Below, piece by piece: positions 1-8,677 of a DNA stretch of 64,000 nt. The stretch spans positions 3,802,173 through 3,866,172 of the forward strand of contig NZ_LGYA01000001.1 in assembly GCF_001273755.1 (NCBI RefSeq), read 5' to 3'. The notes under the pieces were generated by a model, which was given only the letters and a program-made list of their open reading frames with translations, searched no databases and was not told the origin of the DNA. Both the position numbers and the translations under genes were made by a program. The DNA comes from Peribacillus butanolivorans. GTDB lineage: Bacteria > Bacillota > Bacilli > Bacillales > DSM-1321. The number at the start of each line of letters is the position of its first letter. Position 1 is the stretch's first letter.

Positions 1-622
1 CGCCTGTAGTAGGATGTGTCATCATCGAAATAATCAGACCGCCTTCATTACTGAACATCTTTAGAGCAGCACTGGTCTTAGCCATCTGCATCAAGCTAAG
101 AACACCTTCCTGCATCCGCGCGCCGCCTGATGCTGTAAATATGATAAACGGAATCCTCAATTCTCCAGCCCGTTCAATCGCCCGGGTAATTTTTTCCCCA
201 ACGACAGAGCCCATGCTTCCCATCCTAAAATTGGAATCCATGATAGCCGTGGAAACTTGGTAGCCATTAATGCTTCCTACCCCTGTGACCACTGCCTCAT
301 TAATCTTGGCTTTCTTTTTATCCTTTTCCAGCTTCTCCAGATAATCCGGGAACTGAAGTGGGTTAACTGAAATCATTTCTTTATCAAATTCATTAAAACT
401 ACCGGCATCAAATAAATATTCAATCCGCTCATGAGAGGACATTGAATGATGGAATCCGCAATGCAGACAGACTTTCTGGTTTTTCACTAATTCTTTTGTA
501 TACATGATTTTTTTACAGCTGGGGCATTTAGTCATAATTCCTTCTGGTACATCTTGTTTCTCACGATCTAAAGGAACCGTTGCATATTTCTTCTTAGACT
601 TCGCAAATAGCTCTTTAAGCAA
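1..622 (-). CDS. accD: Acetyl-CoA carboxylase carboxyltransferase subunit beta (partial, C-terminus outside window)
   Basis: AccD pairs with AccA to transfer the carboxyl group from carboxybiotin to acetyl-CoA, the first committed step of fatty acid synthesis in the cytoplasm. About 207 N-terminal residues are visible. They carry the four-cysteine zinc ribbon (Cys32, 35, 51 and 54, in CPSC and CLHC) followed by the crotonase-like core with the [12 protein letters not shown] stretch. The start is a TTG at 622, chosen because a GGAGG box sits 7 nt upstream and the protein then begins [13 protein letters not shown] as expected for the family. A promoter candidate lies immediately upstream. The stop and the expected accA partner lie outside the window. 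Confidence 0.96.
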   Translation of the reverse strand, partial: MLKELFAKSKKKYATVPLDREKQDVPEGIMTKCPSCKKIMYTKELVKNQKVCLHCGFHHSMSSHERIEYLFDAGSFNEFDKEMISVNPLQFPDYLEKLEKDKKKAKINEAVVTGVGSINGYQVSTAIMDSNFRMGSMGSVVGEKITRAIERAGELRIPFIIFTASGGARMQEGVLSLMQMAKTSAALKMFSNEGGLIISMMTHPTTG

Positions 623-654
623 GCTTAATCCTCCCTTTACCACCAATTATCTAT

Positions 655-683
655 ATTATGATACTTGGCCCAAACTATATCAA
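655..683 (-). promoter_or_regulatory. Candidate sigma-A promoter of accD
   Basis: Read on the minus strand, TTGATA (678-683) and CATAAT (655-660) are separated by 17 bp, each one base from consensus. Transcription would begin near 648, giving a leader of about 26 nt before the TTG start of accD. This suggests accD can be transcribed separately from the regulator gene upstream. Confidence 0.55.
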
Positions 684-712
684 AAATAAAATTAGTATCG
701 TGTAAAAAGGTG

Positions 713-1342
713 TCACTCGTCCTTCGACATATTTCTAATTCTAATTAGATACGTTTCAATGGCTTTTTCTTCATCTCGTTCGAGCAAATATGTAAGTAAT
801 GCAAGATAATCTTCCTTTTTTGTATTACCCAGTACCGGCTCTGATGTTCTAGCATAACTGTTGACAATGCGCCAAATTCTTTCAAGCAATCGATTGCGAT
901 TTAATATGGCAATTCTTAAGAAGAAATCATCATCAAGAAACTCGTCATCTTTGACCCAGACGATTAATTGTTTGATTTCTTCAGCTGTAGCGAAAAAGGC
1001 TACAATCCGTAAACAGTCAATTTCAATCAATCTTTTCGTCTCAGCTAAATCTTCTTGTACCTTTTTGTCTTGCAAAAAAAAGGTTCCCAGAAGCTCTACT
1101 AACTTATGCTCCTGGAAATCCCTGATAAACGTCCCTTCACCACGTCTTGTTTCTATCAATCCTAATAGCTCTAAGGCACGCAATGCTTCACGGACAGAGG
1201 AACGTCCCACATTCAGTCGATCCGATAACTCCCGTTCAGAAGGGATTTTATCTCCTGGTATAAGGCTGTCCGCTTCAATCATGCTACGTAGGCTCTCAAC
1301 AACATCGAGATAAATTTTGGATGAAGAAGTACGATCCGCCAA
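713..1342 (-). CDS. FadR/GntR-family transcriptional regulator
   Basis: This is a 209-residue DNA-binding regulator with an N-terminal winged helix (about residues 8-75; IPSERELSDRL and SVREALRALELLGLIE are typical of FadR-type GntR proteins) and a helical effector domain after residue 85. The C-terminal domain is short, since FadR-subfamily proteins are usually 220-250 residues. It starts 5 nt after the malic enzyme stop codon, so the two genes form an operon, and accD follows about 90 bp downstream. Two TGGTC-centred palindromes in the leader of the malic enzyme gene match the FadR-subfamily operator type. I infer that it autoregulates this operon in response to an organic acid or acyl-CoA; the ligand is not known from sequence. 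Confidence 0.85.
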   Translation of the reverse strand: MADRTSSSKIYLDVVESLRSMIEADSLIPGDKIPSERELSDRLNVGRSSVREALRALELLGLIETRRGEGTFIRDFQEHKLVELLGTFFLQDKKVQEDLAETKRLIEIDCLRIVAFFATAEEIKQLIVWVKDDEFLDDDFFLRIAILNRNRLLERIWRIVNSYARTSEPVLGNTKKEDYLALLTYLLERDEEKAIETYLIRIRNMSKDE

Positions 1343-1347
1343 AATAA

Positions 1348-2589
1348 TTATTCCTCACTTTTTCCAATGATCGCTAATTTTCTTGTTTTTTCTTTAATTT
1401 CTTCTGGATCCACTTTAATTCTCGCCACTCCTGTTTCCATCGCTGCCTTGGCCACAGCCGCCGCAACGGCAGGTGCTACTCTTTCATCAAAAGGAGCAGG
1501 AATAACGTAGTCTTCGTGAATCTCATGTTCTTGTATTAAACCGGCAATTGCCTGAACAGCAGCTACCTTCATTTTTTCATTGATATGGGTCGCACGTACA
1601 TCTAAAGCCCCACGGAAGATTCCAGGGAAGGCAAGAACGTTATTGACCTGGTTTGGAAAATCGGAACGTCCTGTCCCAACTACCTTGGCACCAGCTGCTT
1701 TCGCTTCCTCCGGCATGATTTCCGGATCAGGATTAGCCATAGCGAAAATGATTGCATCCCGGTTCATGGTGGAAACCATTTCTTTGGTTAACGCGCCAGC
1801 TGCAGAAACACCGATAAAGACATCCGCATCTTGAATAACTACTTCTAGAGGTCCTTCAACCCTATTTCTATTGGTTACTTTGGCCACTTGTGCTTTTATC
1901 TCATTCATGCCTGTCGGACGGCCCTCATAAATAGCACCTTTCGTGTCACACATAATAATGTCACGTACTCCATAGCTATAAAGCAATTTAATGATTGCAA
2001 TGCCAGCAGCACCGGCTCCATTTGCTACCACTTTAATTTCTGATATTGATTTATTTACAAGGCGTAAAGCATTTACAAGACCGGCAACAGTTACAATTGC
2101 TGTCCCGTGCTGATCATCATGAAAAACAGGGATATTCATTTCTTTCTTAAGCCGTTCTTCAATTTCAAAACAATTCGGTGCAGCAATGTCCTCTAAGTTT
2201 ACTCCGCCGAATGTAGGCTCAAGTAATTTAACAGTCTCTACAATTTTATCCACTTCTGTCGTTTTTAAACAAATTGGAAAAGCGTCGACTCCTGCAAAAC
2301 TCTTAAATAAAACGGCTTTACCTTCCATAACTGGCAAAGCAGCTTCTGGTCCAATGTTTCCTAGTCCCAACACAGCCGTTCCATCAGAAATGACAGCCAC
2401 AGTATTCCCTTTCATCGTATAGTCATAAACTGTCTCAGGCTTCTCGTAAATTTCTTTACACGGTTCCGCGACACCAGGAGAATAAGCCAAGCTTAAATCT
2501 TCGGCATTCCTAACCGGTACCTTTGAAACTGTTTCTAACTTTCCTTGATTCAAGCGATGCATATGTAATGCTTCTTCTCTTAACGTCAT
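1348..2589 (-). CDS. ytsJ: NAD(P)-dependent malic enzyme (YtsJ/MaeB type)
   Basis: The enzyme oxidatively decarboxylates malate to pyruvate, yielding reduced cofactor. The 413 residues match the length of B. subtilis YtsJ (about 410). The malic domain carries Tyr36 in LAYSPGVAEPC, the Lys91 region (GKAVLFK), acidic metal ligands Glu133 and Asp134, and Asp158 in FHDDQHGT. The Rossmann domain has VANGAGAAG around residues 188-196. It lies between dnaE and a GntR regulator as the first gene of a two-gene transcript. Its leader contains two likely operators. YtsJ supports malate utilisation and NADPH balance in B. subtilis, and the same role is inferred here. Confidence 0.95.
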   Translation of the reverse strand: MTLREEALHMHRLNQGKLETVSKVPVRNAEDLSLAYSPGVAEPCKEIYEKPETVYDYTMKGNTVAVISDGTAVLGLGNIGPEAALPVMEGKAVLFKSFAGVDAFPICLKTTEVDKIVETVKLLEPTFGGVNLEDIAAPNCFEIEERLKKEMNIPVFHDDQHGTAIVTVAGLVNALRLVNKSISEIKVVANGAGAAGIAIIKLLYSYGVRDIIMCDTKGAIYEGRPTGMNEIKAQVAKVTNRNRVEGPLEVVIQDADVFIGVSAAGALTKEMVSTMNRDAIIFAMANPDPEIMPEEAKAAGAKVVGTGRSDFPNQVNNVLAFPGIFRGALDVRATHINEKMKVAAVQAIAGLIQEHEIHEDYVIPAPFDERVAPAVAAAVAKAAMETGVARIKVDPEEIKEKTRKLAIIGKSEE

Positions 2590-2609
2590 AATTTCACTCC
2601 TAGAACGAA

Positions 2610-2622
2610 TTGGTCAAACCGA
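2610..2622. promoter_or_regulatory. Second candidate GntR/FadR operator
   Basis: TTGGTCAAACCGA is a near-palindrome with a TGGTC core and one arm mismatch. Its centre (2616) is 32 bp from the centre of the perfect palindrome at 2642-2654, or about three helical turns, so two dimers would bind the same face. It lies between the predicted transcription start and the malic enzyme start codon. Confidence 0.5.
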
Positions 2623-2641
2623 ATATATATGCTGAAATCTA

Positions 2642-2654
2642 GTGGTCAGACCAC
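2642..2654. promoter_or_regulatory. Candidate GntR/FadR operator (perfect palindrome)
   Basis: GTGGTCAGACCAC is a perfect 13-bp palindrome of the TGGTCNGACCA type bound by FadR-subfamily GntR proteins. It lies about 8-20 nt downstream of the predicted start of the malic enzyme/gntR transcript, a position suited to blocking transcription. The cognate protein is probably the GntR regulator encoded as the second gene of this operon. Confidence 0.65.
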
Positions 2655-2668
2655 AGCGGCCTATTTTC

Positions 2669-2696
2669 AATATAACATAACTATTAAAGTTGTAAA
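2669..2696 (-). promoter_or_regulatory. Sigma-A promoter of malic enzyme/gntR
   Basis: On the minus strand TTTACA (2691-2696) and TATATT (2669-2674) are spaced by 16 bp, and TG one base before the -10 makes an extended -10 element. Transcription would start near 2662. The -35 box directly abuts the dnaE stop codon and no terminator is seen after dnaE, so read-through from dnaE is possible. Confidence 0.55.
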
Positions 2697-2700
2697 ACAG

Positions 2701-5700
2701 TTATTCTCTCTTATAGACTACATTCCCTTTTCCAACCATGTCAATTAATGCCTGTATTAGACTGTCTGTAGGATTGACCCAATCCCAATAAGATAGCTGT
2801 ACATAGCGATTTTCCCGCTGATAAAAAAGCATGACCTTCGTTTCACCACTATGTTGCATTAAAATTTTTTTTATTTTTTGAAGAGTATCCTTTGTTTGCT
2901 TTTCAGCTTCAATTTTCAAGAATAGTGTTCCATTTATCCCCTGTTTCATCTTTTTCACTTGTTCAAGCGGGTATACATGCTGGATAATGAGCTGGGTTTT
3001 CCCATCTCGCTCTTCCAATGTCCCTTTAAGCATAACAAGCTGCCCGTGATTCAAGACCGCAGAATGATTTTTATACACATTTGGGAACACGACTGCTTCA
3101 ATGTCCCCTTCTTCATCACTAACGGTTAAAAAGGCCATAACATCGCCTTTTTTTGTTCTAATGGTTTTAACCGCCGTTATATATACTCCGAGTAGGACTT
3201 TTGACTCTTTTTTATTAATTGCTTCGTCAATGGTTAAGCAACCGAAATACTGAAAAAGATCTCTGTAGCTTGTCACTGGATGATTTGAAAGATATAGTCC
3301 CAGGACACTTTTTTCCAAGGAAAGTTTGTCTTCAACGGGAATAGGGTCGACATAGTTATATTTTGGTTTGAGTGAAAACTCCCCATCCGAAAACATATCA
3401 AATAAATCATCATCTGGATTAACCAATTCGGTATGGCTGATTGCTACGTCCAAACTCGCTAATAATGTAGCACGGTCTTCACCGAATTCATCAAATGCAC
3501 CTGAATGGACAAGCGCCTCCAACACTTTTCGATTGACAATTTTCCCGGAAACTCGCAAACAGAAATCGAATAAATCAGCGAATTTCTTTTGGCGCCTGGC
3601 CGCAAATATTTCTTTTAAAACTGTACCGCCTATTCCTTTGATGGCTCCAAGGCTAAAACGGATCCCTTCCTTTTCTGATAAAAACGGGAAGCCGCTTTGA
3701 TTAATAGAAGGAGGCAGAACCTTAATCCCTTTCTTTTTGGCCTCACGGGCATATTGGGAAATCTTATCATCATTCCCGACGACCGATGTCATAAGGGCTG
3801 CCATAAAATATTCTGGATAATAGGTTTTTAAGTAACCTAGTTGATAGGCTATGACACTATAAGCCACTGCATGACTCCGGTTGAATCCATAGTTAGCAAA
3901 GCGAACAATTAACGTATAAATTTCTTCAGCCGTTTTCTCAGTATATCCTTGGTTCAAAGCACCACTTACAAAATGCTGCCGCTCCTGGTCTAGAACTTCC
4001 TTCTTCTTCTTCGAGACAGCCCGGCGTAATAGGTCAGCTTCCCCAAGTGAGAATCCGGCAAGGCGAGATGCAATTTGCATAATTTGTTCTTGATAAACGA
4101 TGACTCCGTATGTAGGTTCAAGGATATCCTGCAAATCTGGGTGCAGGTAGTCAATTGGCGTTAATCCATGTTTCCGCTCGATAAACAGAGGAATGTTTTC
4201 CATTGGACCTGGACGGTACAAAGCATTGACCGCGACAATATCCTCAAAACGGTTCGGTTTCAGCTTGATTAAAACCTTCCGGATACCATCAGATTCAAAT
4301 TGAAATACACCCGTTGTTTCGCCTCGACCTAACAGAGATAACGTTTCAGAATCTTCCATCGGTATGTTAGCTAAATCCAGCTTTTTCCCAGTTCCTTTTT
4401 TGATGTTTTTTAAAATATTATCAATGAGCGTTAAATTGCGAAGTCCTAGAAAATCCATTTTAAGAAGACCTAGTTCCTCGAGGATGTCCATCGGATATTG
4501 GGTCAGGTGGATGCCCTCATGCCCTCCTTGAATCGGGATATGCTCGGTCAAAGCCTGGTCACTGATGACCACGCCGGCCGCATGGGTCGAAGTATGACGT
4601 GGCAGCCCTTCAAGCAATAATGCTGTTTGAAATAGCCTCTGATTTATGTCACTTTCATTAACGAATTCCTGAAGACGCTTGGATTCTTTGAAAGCTTCAG
4701 GAAGCGTGATGCCAAGCCGACTCGGAATCATTTTCGATACAGCTTCCTGTTCCTTCGGATTCAAGCCGAACACACGTCCAGTGTCACGCAGCGCAGCTTT
4801 GGCAGCTAATGTTCCGAATGTAATGATTTGTGCTACATGAAATTCCCCATATTTTTTCGCGACATAGGTAATCACTTCTTCACGGCGATTATCAGGAAAA
4901 TCAATATCGATATCCGGCATCGACACTCGCTCCGGATTCAGAAAACGCTCGAACAGCAGGGAATGTTCAATCGGATCGACATCCGTTATTGATAATACGT
5001 AAGCAACCATCGAACCTGCGGCAGATCCCCTTCCAGGGCCGGTCAAAATCTGATTGTCCTTGGCGAATTTCATGAAGTCCCATACGATTAAAAAGTAATC
5101 GCTGAATTTCATCTTATTAATAATATCCAGCTCATACCGAAGGCGCTCTTCGTAATGGGCGGATGGCTCAGACAGTCTTTTCTTTAATCCTTGGAAACAG
5201 ACAGCTTCAAGCATTTCTTCAGCCGTAACTCCAGCTTCAGTAGGGTACTTAGGCAGCAGGGAACGATGAAACGGAATATCGAGATTGCATTGCGTGGCAA
5301 TATGGAGCGTATTTTCGAGTGCATCCGGCCTGTCATGGAATAATTCTGCCATCTCAGCTCGACTTTTTAAATAATACTGATTGGATGCAAGCACCGTCCG
5401 TGTCTCATCTGCGAGCTTGTCACCATTTCCGATGGCCAGCAGCACTTCTTGAGCGAGGGCATCACTTTCATTCAAATAATAGACTGGATTCGTCGCTACA
5501 ATCTTTATCTCTAATTCTTTCGCCAACAGACTGATGGCTTCGTTTTGTTTCTCCTCTTCTGCAATTGAAAGTCTTTGAAGGGAAAAATAAAAGTTATCAT
5601 GTCCAAAAATCTGCAGGTATTGTTCAGCAGCCTTTTGAGCCTCTTCCGGCTTTTCTTCCCTCAGAAGCGCTTCTACTTGCCCCTCAGCTCCTGGAGAGAT

Positions 5701-6060
5701 GGCTATCAATCCCCGTGAATAGGCTTTAAGCCAGTTCATTGGAAGTCCTGACGGAGATTTTGTTTTTATGGCACTGCTTATTTTAAGCAGATTTTGATAT
5801 CCTTGAAGATTTTTTGCTAATAAAAGAAGGTGATGTGCTGCTTCCTGTTCATCAAGAACATCTGCAAGAATACCGATAATCGGCTTTATCCCCTGTCTCT
5901 TACATTCTTTATAAAAATAGACCGAACCGTACATAACATTTCGATCGGTTAAAGCAAGACTTGTACAGCCATCCGCTTTCGCTTTGGCCACTAGTTCACT
6001 GATTTTCACCGTACTTGTCAGCAGGCTGTATCCGCTCTGAATATGGAGATGAGTATACAC
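2701..6060 (-). CDS. dnaE: DNA polymerase III subunit alpha, DnaE type
   Basis: This is the replicative polymerase DnaE, which in B. subtilis extends RNA primers before handing over to PolC. Domains in order are an N-terminal PHP domain (THLHIQSGYSLL), the C-family polymerase core with GPGRGSAAGS and the catalytic aspartates in PDIDIDFP near residues 381-388, a helix-hairpin-helix region, and a C-terminal OB fold. The start is taken as GTG at 6060, because an AAAGGTGGGAG ribosome site precedes it by 7 nt and the product (1119 residues, beginning MYTHLHIQSG) matches family length. The upstream ATG at 6099 would add 13 unconserved residues. No proofreading exonuclease domain is present, as expected. 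Confidence 0.97.
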   Translation of the reverse strand: MYTHLHIQSGYSLLTSTVKISELVAKAKADGCTSLALTDRNVMYGSVYFYKECKRQGIKPIIGILADVLDEQEAAHHLLLLAKNLQGYQNLLKISSAIKTKSPSGLPMNWLKAYSRGLIAISPGAEGQVEALLREEKPEEAQKAAEQYLQIFGHDNFYFSLQRLSIAEEEKQNEAISLLAKELEIKIVATNPVYYLNESDALAQEVLLAIGNGDKLADETRTVLASNQYYLKSRAEMAELFHDRPDALENTLHIATQCNLDIPFHRSLLPKYPTEAGVTAEEMLEAVCFQGLKKRLSEPSAHYEERLRYELDIINKMKFSDYFLIVWDFMKFAKDNQILTGPGRGSAAGSMVAYVLSITDVDPIEHSLLFERFLNPERVSMPDIDIDFPDNRREEVITYVAKKYGEFHVAQIITFGTLAAKAALRDTGRVFGLNPKEQEAVSKMIPSRLGITLPEAFKESKRLQEFVNESDINQRLFQTALLLEGLPRHTSTHAAGVVISDQALTEHIPIQGGHEGIHLTQYPMDILEELGLLKMDFLGLRNLTLIDNILKNIKKGTGKKLDLANIPMEDSETLSLLGRGETTGVFQFESDGIRKVLIKLKPNRFEDIVAVNALYRPGPMENIPLFIERKHGLTPIDYLHPDLQDILEPTYGVIVYQEQIMQIASRLAGFSLGEADLLRRAVSKKKKEVLDQERQHFVSGALNQGYTEKTAEEIYTLIVRFANYGFNRSHAVAYSVIAYQLGYLKTYYPEYFMAALMTSVVGNDDKISQYAREAKKKGIKVLPPSINQSGFPFLSEKEGIRFSLGAIKGIGGTVLKEIFAARRQKKFADLFDFCLRVSGKIVNRKVLEALVHSGAFDEFGEDRATLLASLDVAISHTELVNPDDDLFDMFSDGEFSLKPKYNYVDPIPVEDKLSLEKSVLGLYLSNHPVTSYRDLFQYFGCLTIDEAINKKESKVLLGVYITAVKTIRTKKGDVMAFLTVSDEEGDIEAVVFPNVYKNHSAVLNHGQLVMLKGTLEERDGKTQLIIQHVYPLEQVKKMKQGINGTLFLKIEAEKQTKDTLQKIKKILMQHSGETKVMLFYQRENRYVQLSYWDWVNPTDSLIQALIDMVGKGNVVYKRE

Positions 6061-6174
6061 GTTTTTTCTCCCACCTTTGTAAGGCATGTTTCTTTTCATT
6101 ATAGTGTTTATTTCAAAAAAAGAAAATATGTTCTCATTGCCAGTATCTTTTTATCCCATGATTTTGCCCCACTA

Positions 6175-6203
6175 TCATATTACCTCTGTACTTCCCATAT
6201 AAA
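6175..6203 (+). promoter_or_regulatory. Candidate sigma-E promoter of ytrHI
   Basis: TCATATT (6175-6181) and CATATAAA (6196-6203) are separated by 14 bp, close to the sigma-E consensus of an ATATT-type -35 and a CATACAAT-type -10. It lies about 39 bp before the ytrH start. From memory, ytrH and ytrI of B. subtilis belong to the mother-cell sigma-E regulon, which agrees. Confidence 0.65.
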
Positions 6204-6241
6204 TAGAGTAGAAGAATATAAAGCCAAAAGGATGATGATAT

Positions 6242-6577
6242 ATGAATGAAGCCTTTGTTCCGGCATTTATCAACAGCTTTTTTATATCGCTTGGAGTTTT
6301 ACTTGGCGGGTCGATAATCGGAGGGCTGGCTGCTTTTTTCACGGGACAAGCTCCGATGACGACTGTGTTTCGATTATCAGATAGCCTGCGTATTTGGGCG
6401 ATTGTTGCTGCCATCGGAGGTACTTTTGATATGGTCTATAATTTCGAACGCGGTATTTTCCACGGGGAAACGAAAGATATTGTCAAACAGGTTCTACTTA
6501 TTATTTCTGCTCTTGGCGGAGCACAGACAGGAGCGCTGATCATCAACTGGTTCACTCAGGAGCATATATCCTCATGA
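6242..6577 (+). CDS. ytrH: Sporulation membrane protein YtrH
   Basis: This is a 111-residue integral membrane protein with a long hydrophobic N-terminal segment (about residues 8-34), a second one around 49-65 and a third near 82-103. It matches the YtrH family of mother-cell sporulation proteins, which affect spore quality in B. subtilis; the biochemical role is unknown. The ATG at 6242 follows an AAAAGGATGA ribosome site. Its stop overlaps the ytrI start by 4 bp (ATGA), so the two are translationally coupled, and a sigma-E-like promoter lies upstream. Confidence 0.92.
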   Translation: MNEAFVPAFINSFFISLGVLLGGSIIGGLAAFFTGQAPMTTVFRLSDSLRIWAIVAAIGGTFDMVYNFERGIFHGETKDIVKQVLLIISALGGAQTGALIINWFTQEHISS

Positions 6578-7080
6578 GGATTCCTCCATTTCACCGGTCC
6601 CCCACCTGGCAGCGTTTTTTTGCCGGGGCTGCACTTGGCGGATTGATCAGCTGGGTGATTTTCTTTTATATGTATGGGGTCCAGCAAGAAACACAGATTA
6701 GAATCATTCACGACCAAAGAGAAGAGATCAAGGATCTGAACGAAAAAATTGGGATCTGGGAGCAGGAGTATAAAAAATTAAATCAGCAAAACGAAGAGAT
6801 TTTAACGATTCAAGAAGTGGAAGTAACCATTACGAATGGAAAAATATACAGTCTCGATCAACTTAGTGTCGCTGAAGCAGAGGATGTGATAGAGGACGAC
6901 CTTTCCTCCCTTCTCGCCAAGGATATCGTAAGCGTATATAACGGAAAAATGCTACTAAAAAAATCAATTGAAAATAAAATCGTGGACATCAATAAAAAGC
7001 GTTATAAGCTTGAAGTCGTGGAAATCATGTTTTATACGAAAATGAATATTGAAATCAAACTAAAGAGGACTACTTCTTAA
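6574..7080 (+). CDS. ytrI: Sporulation membrane protein YtrI
   Basis: This 168-residue protein has one N-terminal membrane helix (about residues 14-34), a predicted coiled coil (about 40-75, rich in Glu, Lys and Gln) and a C-terminal globular part. The topology and its place after ytrH identify YtrI, a sigma-E-dependent sporulation protein of unknown mechanism. The start overlaps the ytrH stop by 4 bp. It is probably expressed only in the mother cell from the promoter upstream of ytrH. Confidence 0.9.
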   Translation: MRIPPFHRSPTWQRFFAGAALGGLISWVIFFYMYGVQQETQIRIIHDQREEIKDLNEKIGIWEQEYKKLNQQNEEILTIQEVEVTITNGKIYSLDQLSVAEAEDVIEDDLSSLLAKDIVSVYNGKMLLKKSIENKIVDINKKRYKLEVVEIMFYTKMNIEIKLKRTTS

Positions 7081-7155
7081 TAGGAAGACGAAAATGATTC
7101 CGTGCGTCTGTTTGGTAGGTGAATGATGAATCCAATTTTAACTATCCACCAAAAT

Positions 7156-7186
7156 AAAGACCAAATCCATATGTGATTTGGTCTTT
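7156..7186. terminator. Terminator between ytrI and nrnA
   Basis: A 12-bp perfect stem (AAAGACCAAATC and its complement) encloses a 7-nt loop. The T-run is better on the minus strand (TCTTTATTTT), so it most likely ends the nrnA transcript and may also stop ytrI. Confidence 0.75.
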
Positions 7187-7234
7187 AAATGTTATTCAAT
7201 TATTGCTTTGAAATATAAAACTGTTTACTGTTTT

Positions 7235-8173
7235 TTATTCTGCTTTATTCAACTCTTCTAAATCAGCAAGGATATTGTCCACTTCATCCCAAGAATAGAT
7301 GGAAGCCCCTGCTGCAAGCGGATGGCCTCCGCCGTTATATTTCCGGGCAATCGTATTGATGATTGGCCCTTTAGAGCGGAAACGAACCCGAATTTCTTTT
7401 TCCTCTTCAATGAAAAAGACCCATGATTTCACGTTTTTAATCGAACCAAGCGAGGAGACAAGCTGAGATGCTTCAGAAGTCGACGCATGAAATTTTTCAA
7501 GGATATCTTTCGTGATGATCATTTTCCCTGTGCCATATGGCAGGATTTCGAAATGCTGCAGCACATAGCCATTTAACCGGACGATGCTTTCATTAACGTC
7601 ATACATCTCCTGATATAACTGCGGACGGGAAAATGAATAGTGAATAAGCTCACTAGCAAAAGCAAATGTTTTTTCAGTCGTGCTTTGGAATAGGAAACGC
7701 CCTGTATCGCCAACGATACCTGCATACAAAAGACGGGCTGCTTCATCACTCATCTTCAAGCCTTGGTCTTTGCCGAACAGATATAATTCATAAATCATTT
7801 CACTCGTAGAACTTGAAGATGTATCGACCCAACGCATATCGCCATATGGATCTTCGTTAGGATGATGATCAATCTTAATTAATTTATCTCCCGTCGTGTA
7901 ACGTCTATCACAAATCCGGTCTGTATTTGCGGTATCACACACGATGACCAAAGCACCTTGATACGTTTCATCTGAAATCACATCGAGCCTTCTTAAATAA
8001 TTCAATGATGGTTCTTCTTGCCCAACCGTGAAAATTTGTTTTTCAGGGAAAGATGCTTTCAGAATTTCCGCCAGTCCCCCTTGGGAACCATAAGCATCCG
8101 GATCCGGACGGACATGACGATGGATAATAATAGTATCGTAACGCTTAATATCTGCTAAAATCTCAGCTTTCAT
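7235..8173 (-). CDS. nrnA: Bifunctional oligoribonuclease/PAP phosphatase NrnA
   Basis: This DHH-DHHA1 phosphoesterase degrades nanoRNA of 2-5 nt and dephosphorylates 3'-phosphoadenosine 5'-phosphate. The 312 residues equal the family length (B. subtilis NrnA about 313). Metal-binding motifs are visible: HRHVRPDPD near residues 18-26, an Asp at about 80 in VCDT, and the DHH triad at 102-104 (IDHHPNED). The DHHA1 substrate-binding signature GGGHPLAAGA lies near the C-terminus. It is a lone minus-strand gene followed by a clear terminator. Confidence 0.96.
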   Translation of the reverse strand: MKAEILADIKRYDTIIIHRHVRPDPDAYGSQGGLAEILKASFPEKQIFTVGQEEPSLNYLRRLDVISDETYQGALVIVCDTANTDRICDRRYTTGDKLIKIDHHPNEDPYGDMRWVDTSSSSTSEMIYELYLFGKDQGLKMSDEAARLLYAGIVGDTGRFLFQSTTEKTFAFASELIHYSFSRPQLYQEMYDVNESIVRLNGYVLQHFEILPYGTGKMIITKDILEKFHASTSEASQLVSSLGSIKNVKSWVFFIEEEKEIRVRFRSKGPIINTIARKYNGGGHPLAAGASIYSWDEVDNILADLEELNKAE

Positions 8174-8342
8174 ATAATTCTCCTTCTATATATGTATTAT
8201 CGTGCTTAATATAAAGATGATATATTTTATTTAATCAAAAAAATAGAGAAATAGGAAGAGTCATCTTGTTTACGGTGGCATTCTTTTAAGTTTCCCGCTA
8301 CAATAATAAGGTACATATGTTAAATTGGGGGAATTATTAACA

Positions 8343-8645
8343 ATGCCTATTCTTGTCACCTTGATTGTTCTTTCACTAGGAGTCTATTTGTTTTATAAAA
8401 TTAAATCGGTGCGTACAAAAATGCCTATGGAGAAAAAGTGGATTTCTGGAAAGTCTTCCATTGCCCTCGGTGCTTTTGTCTCTCTATTCGGAGTCAATCA
8501 GCTTTTTCTATTCCACACGACAACAACTTATATCATCTCTGCCGTTTTCATCTTCGTTGGAGTATTCAGCATCTGGGGAGGCTATAAAATGTATAAATTT
8601 TACCTTCCACATGCGATTGAAGAAGCTGCAAATCAAAAAGGATAA
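8343..8645 (+). CDS. ytpI: YtpI-family membrane protein
   Basis: A 100-residue protein with three hydrophobic segments (about residues 3-20, 41-60 and 65-85) and a basic loop between the first two. Length and sequence match the YtpI family, whose function is unknown. The ATG at 8343 is preferred over an in-frame TTG at 8325, because the GGGGG ribosome site at 8327-8331 lies between them and the family begins MPxLV. Its stop codon is inside a long perfect palindrome that acts as terminator. Confidence 0.85.
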   Translation: MPILVTLIVLSLGVYLFYKIKSVRTKMPMEKKWISGKSSIALGAFVSLFGVNQLFLFHTTTTYIISAVFIFVGVFSIWGGYKMYKFYLPHAIEEAANQKG

Positions 8646-8669
8646 TCGAATTCGATTATCCTTTTTGAT
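8632..8669. terminator. Bidirectional terminator (38-bp perfect palindrome)
   Basis: The 38 bases are perfectly self-complementary around GAATTC. T-runs of 5 on each strand and further T-rich sequence on the plus side suit termination of both ytpI and ytoI. The ytpI stop codon (8643-8645) is embedded in the left arm. Confidence 0.85.
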
Positions 8670-8677
8670 TTATTTTT

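Noticed and set aside
684-715. Possible FapR box (TTAGTAT half) near the accD promoter
   Set aside because: Only one half-site is present; the second arm does not match, so FapR control cannot be supported.
861-1313. 150-codon plus-strand frame opposite the GntR gene
   Set aside because: It is the complement of a well-conserved regulator gene, has no ribosome site and its Ser/Arg-rich product is typical of a shadow frame.
2590-2700. Terminator after dnaE
   Set aside because: No hairpin with a T-run was found; the palindromes there are short operator-like elements.
6061-6099. Upstream ATG start for dnaE
   Set aside because: The ribosome site lies between this ATG and the GTG at 6060, and family members begin at the GTG position.
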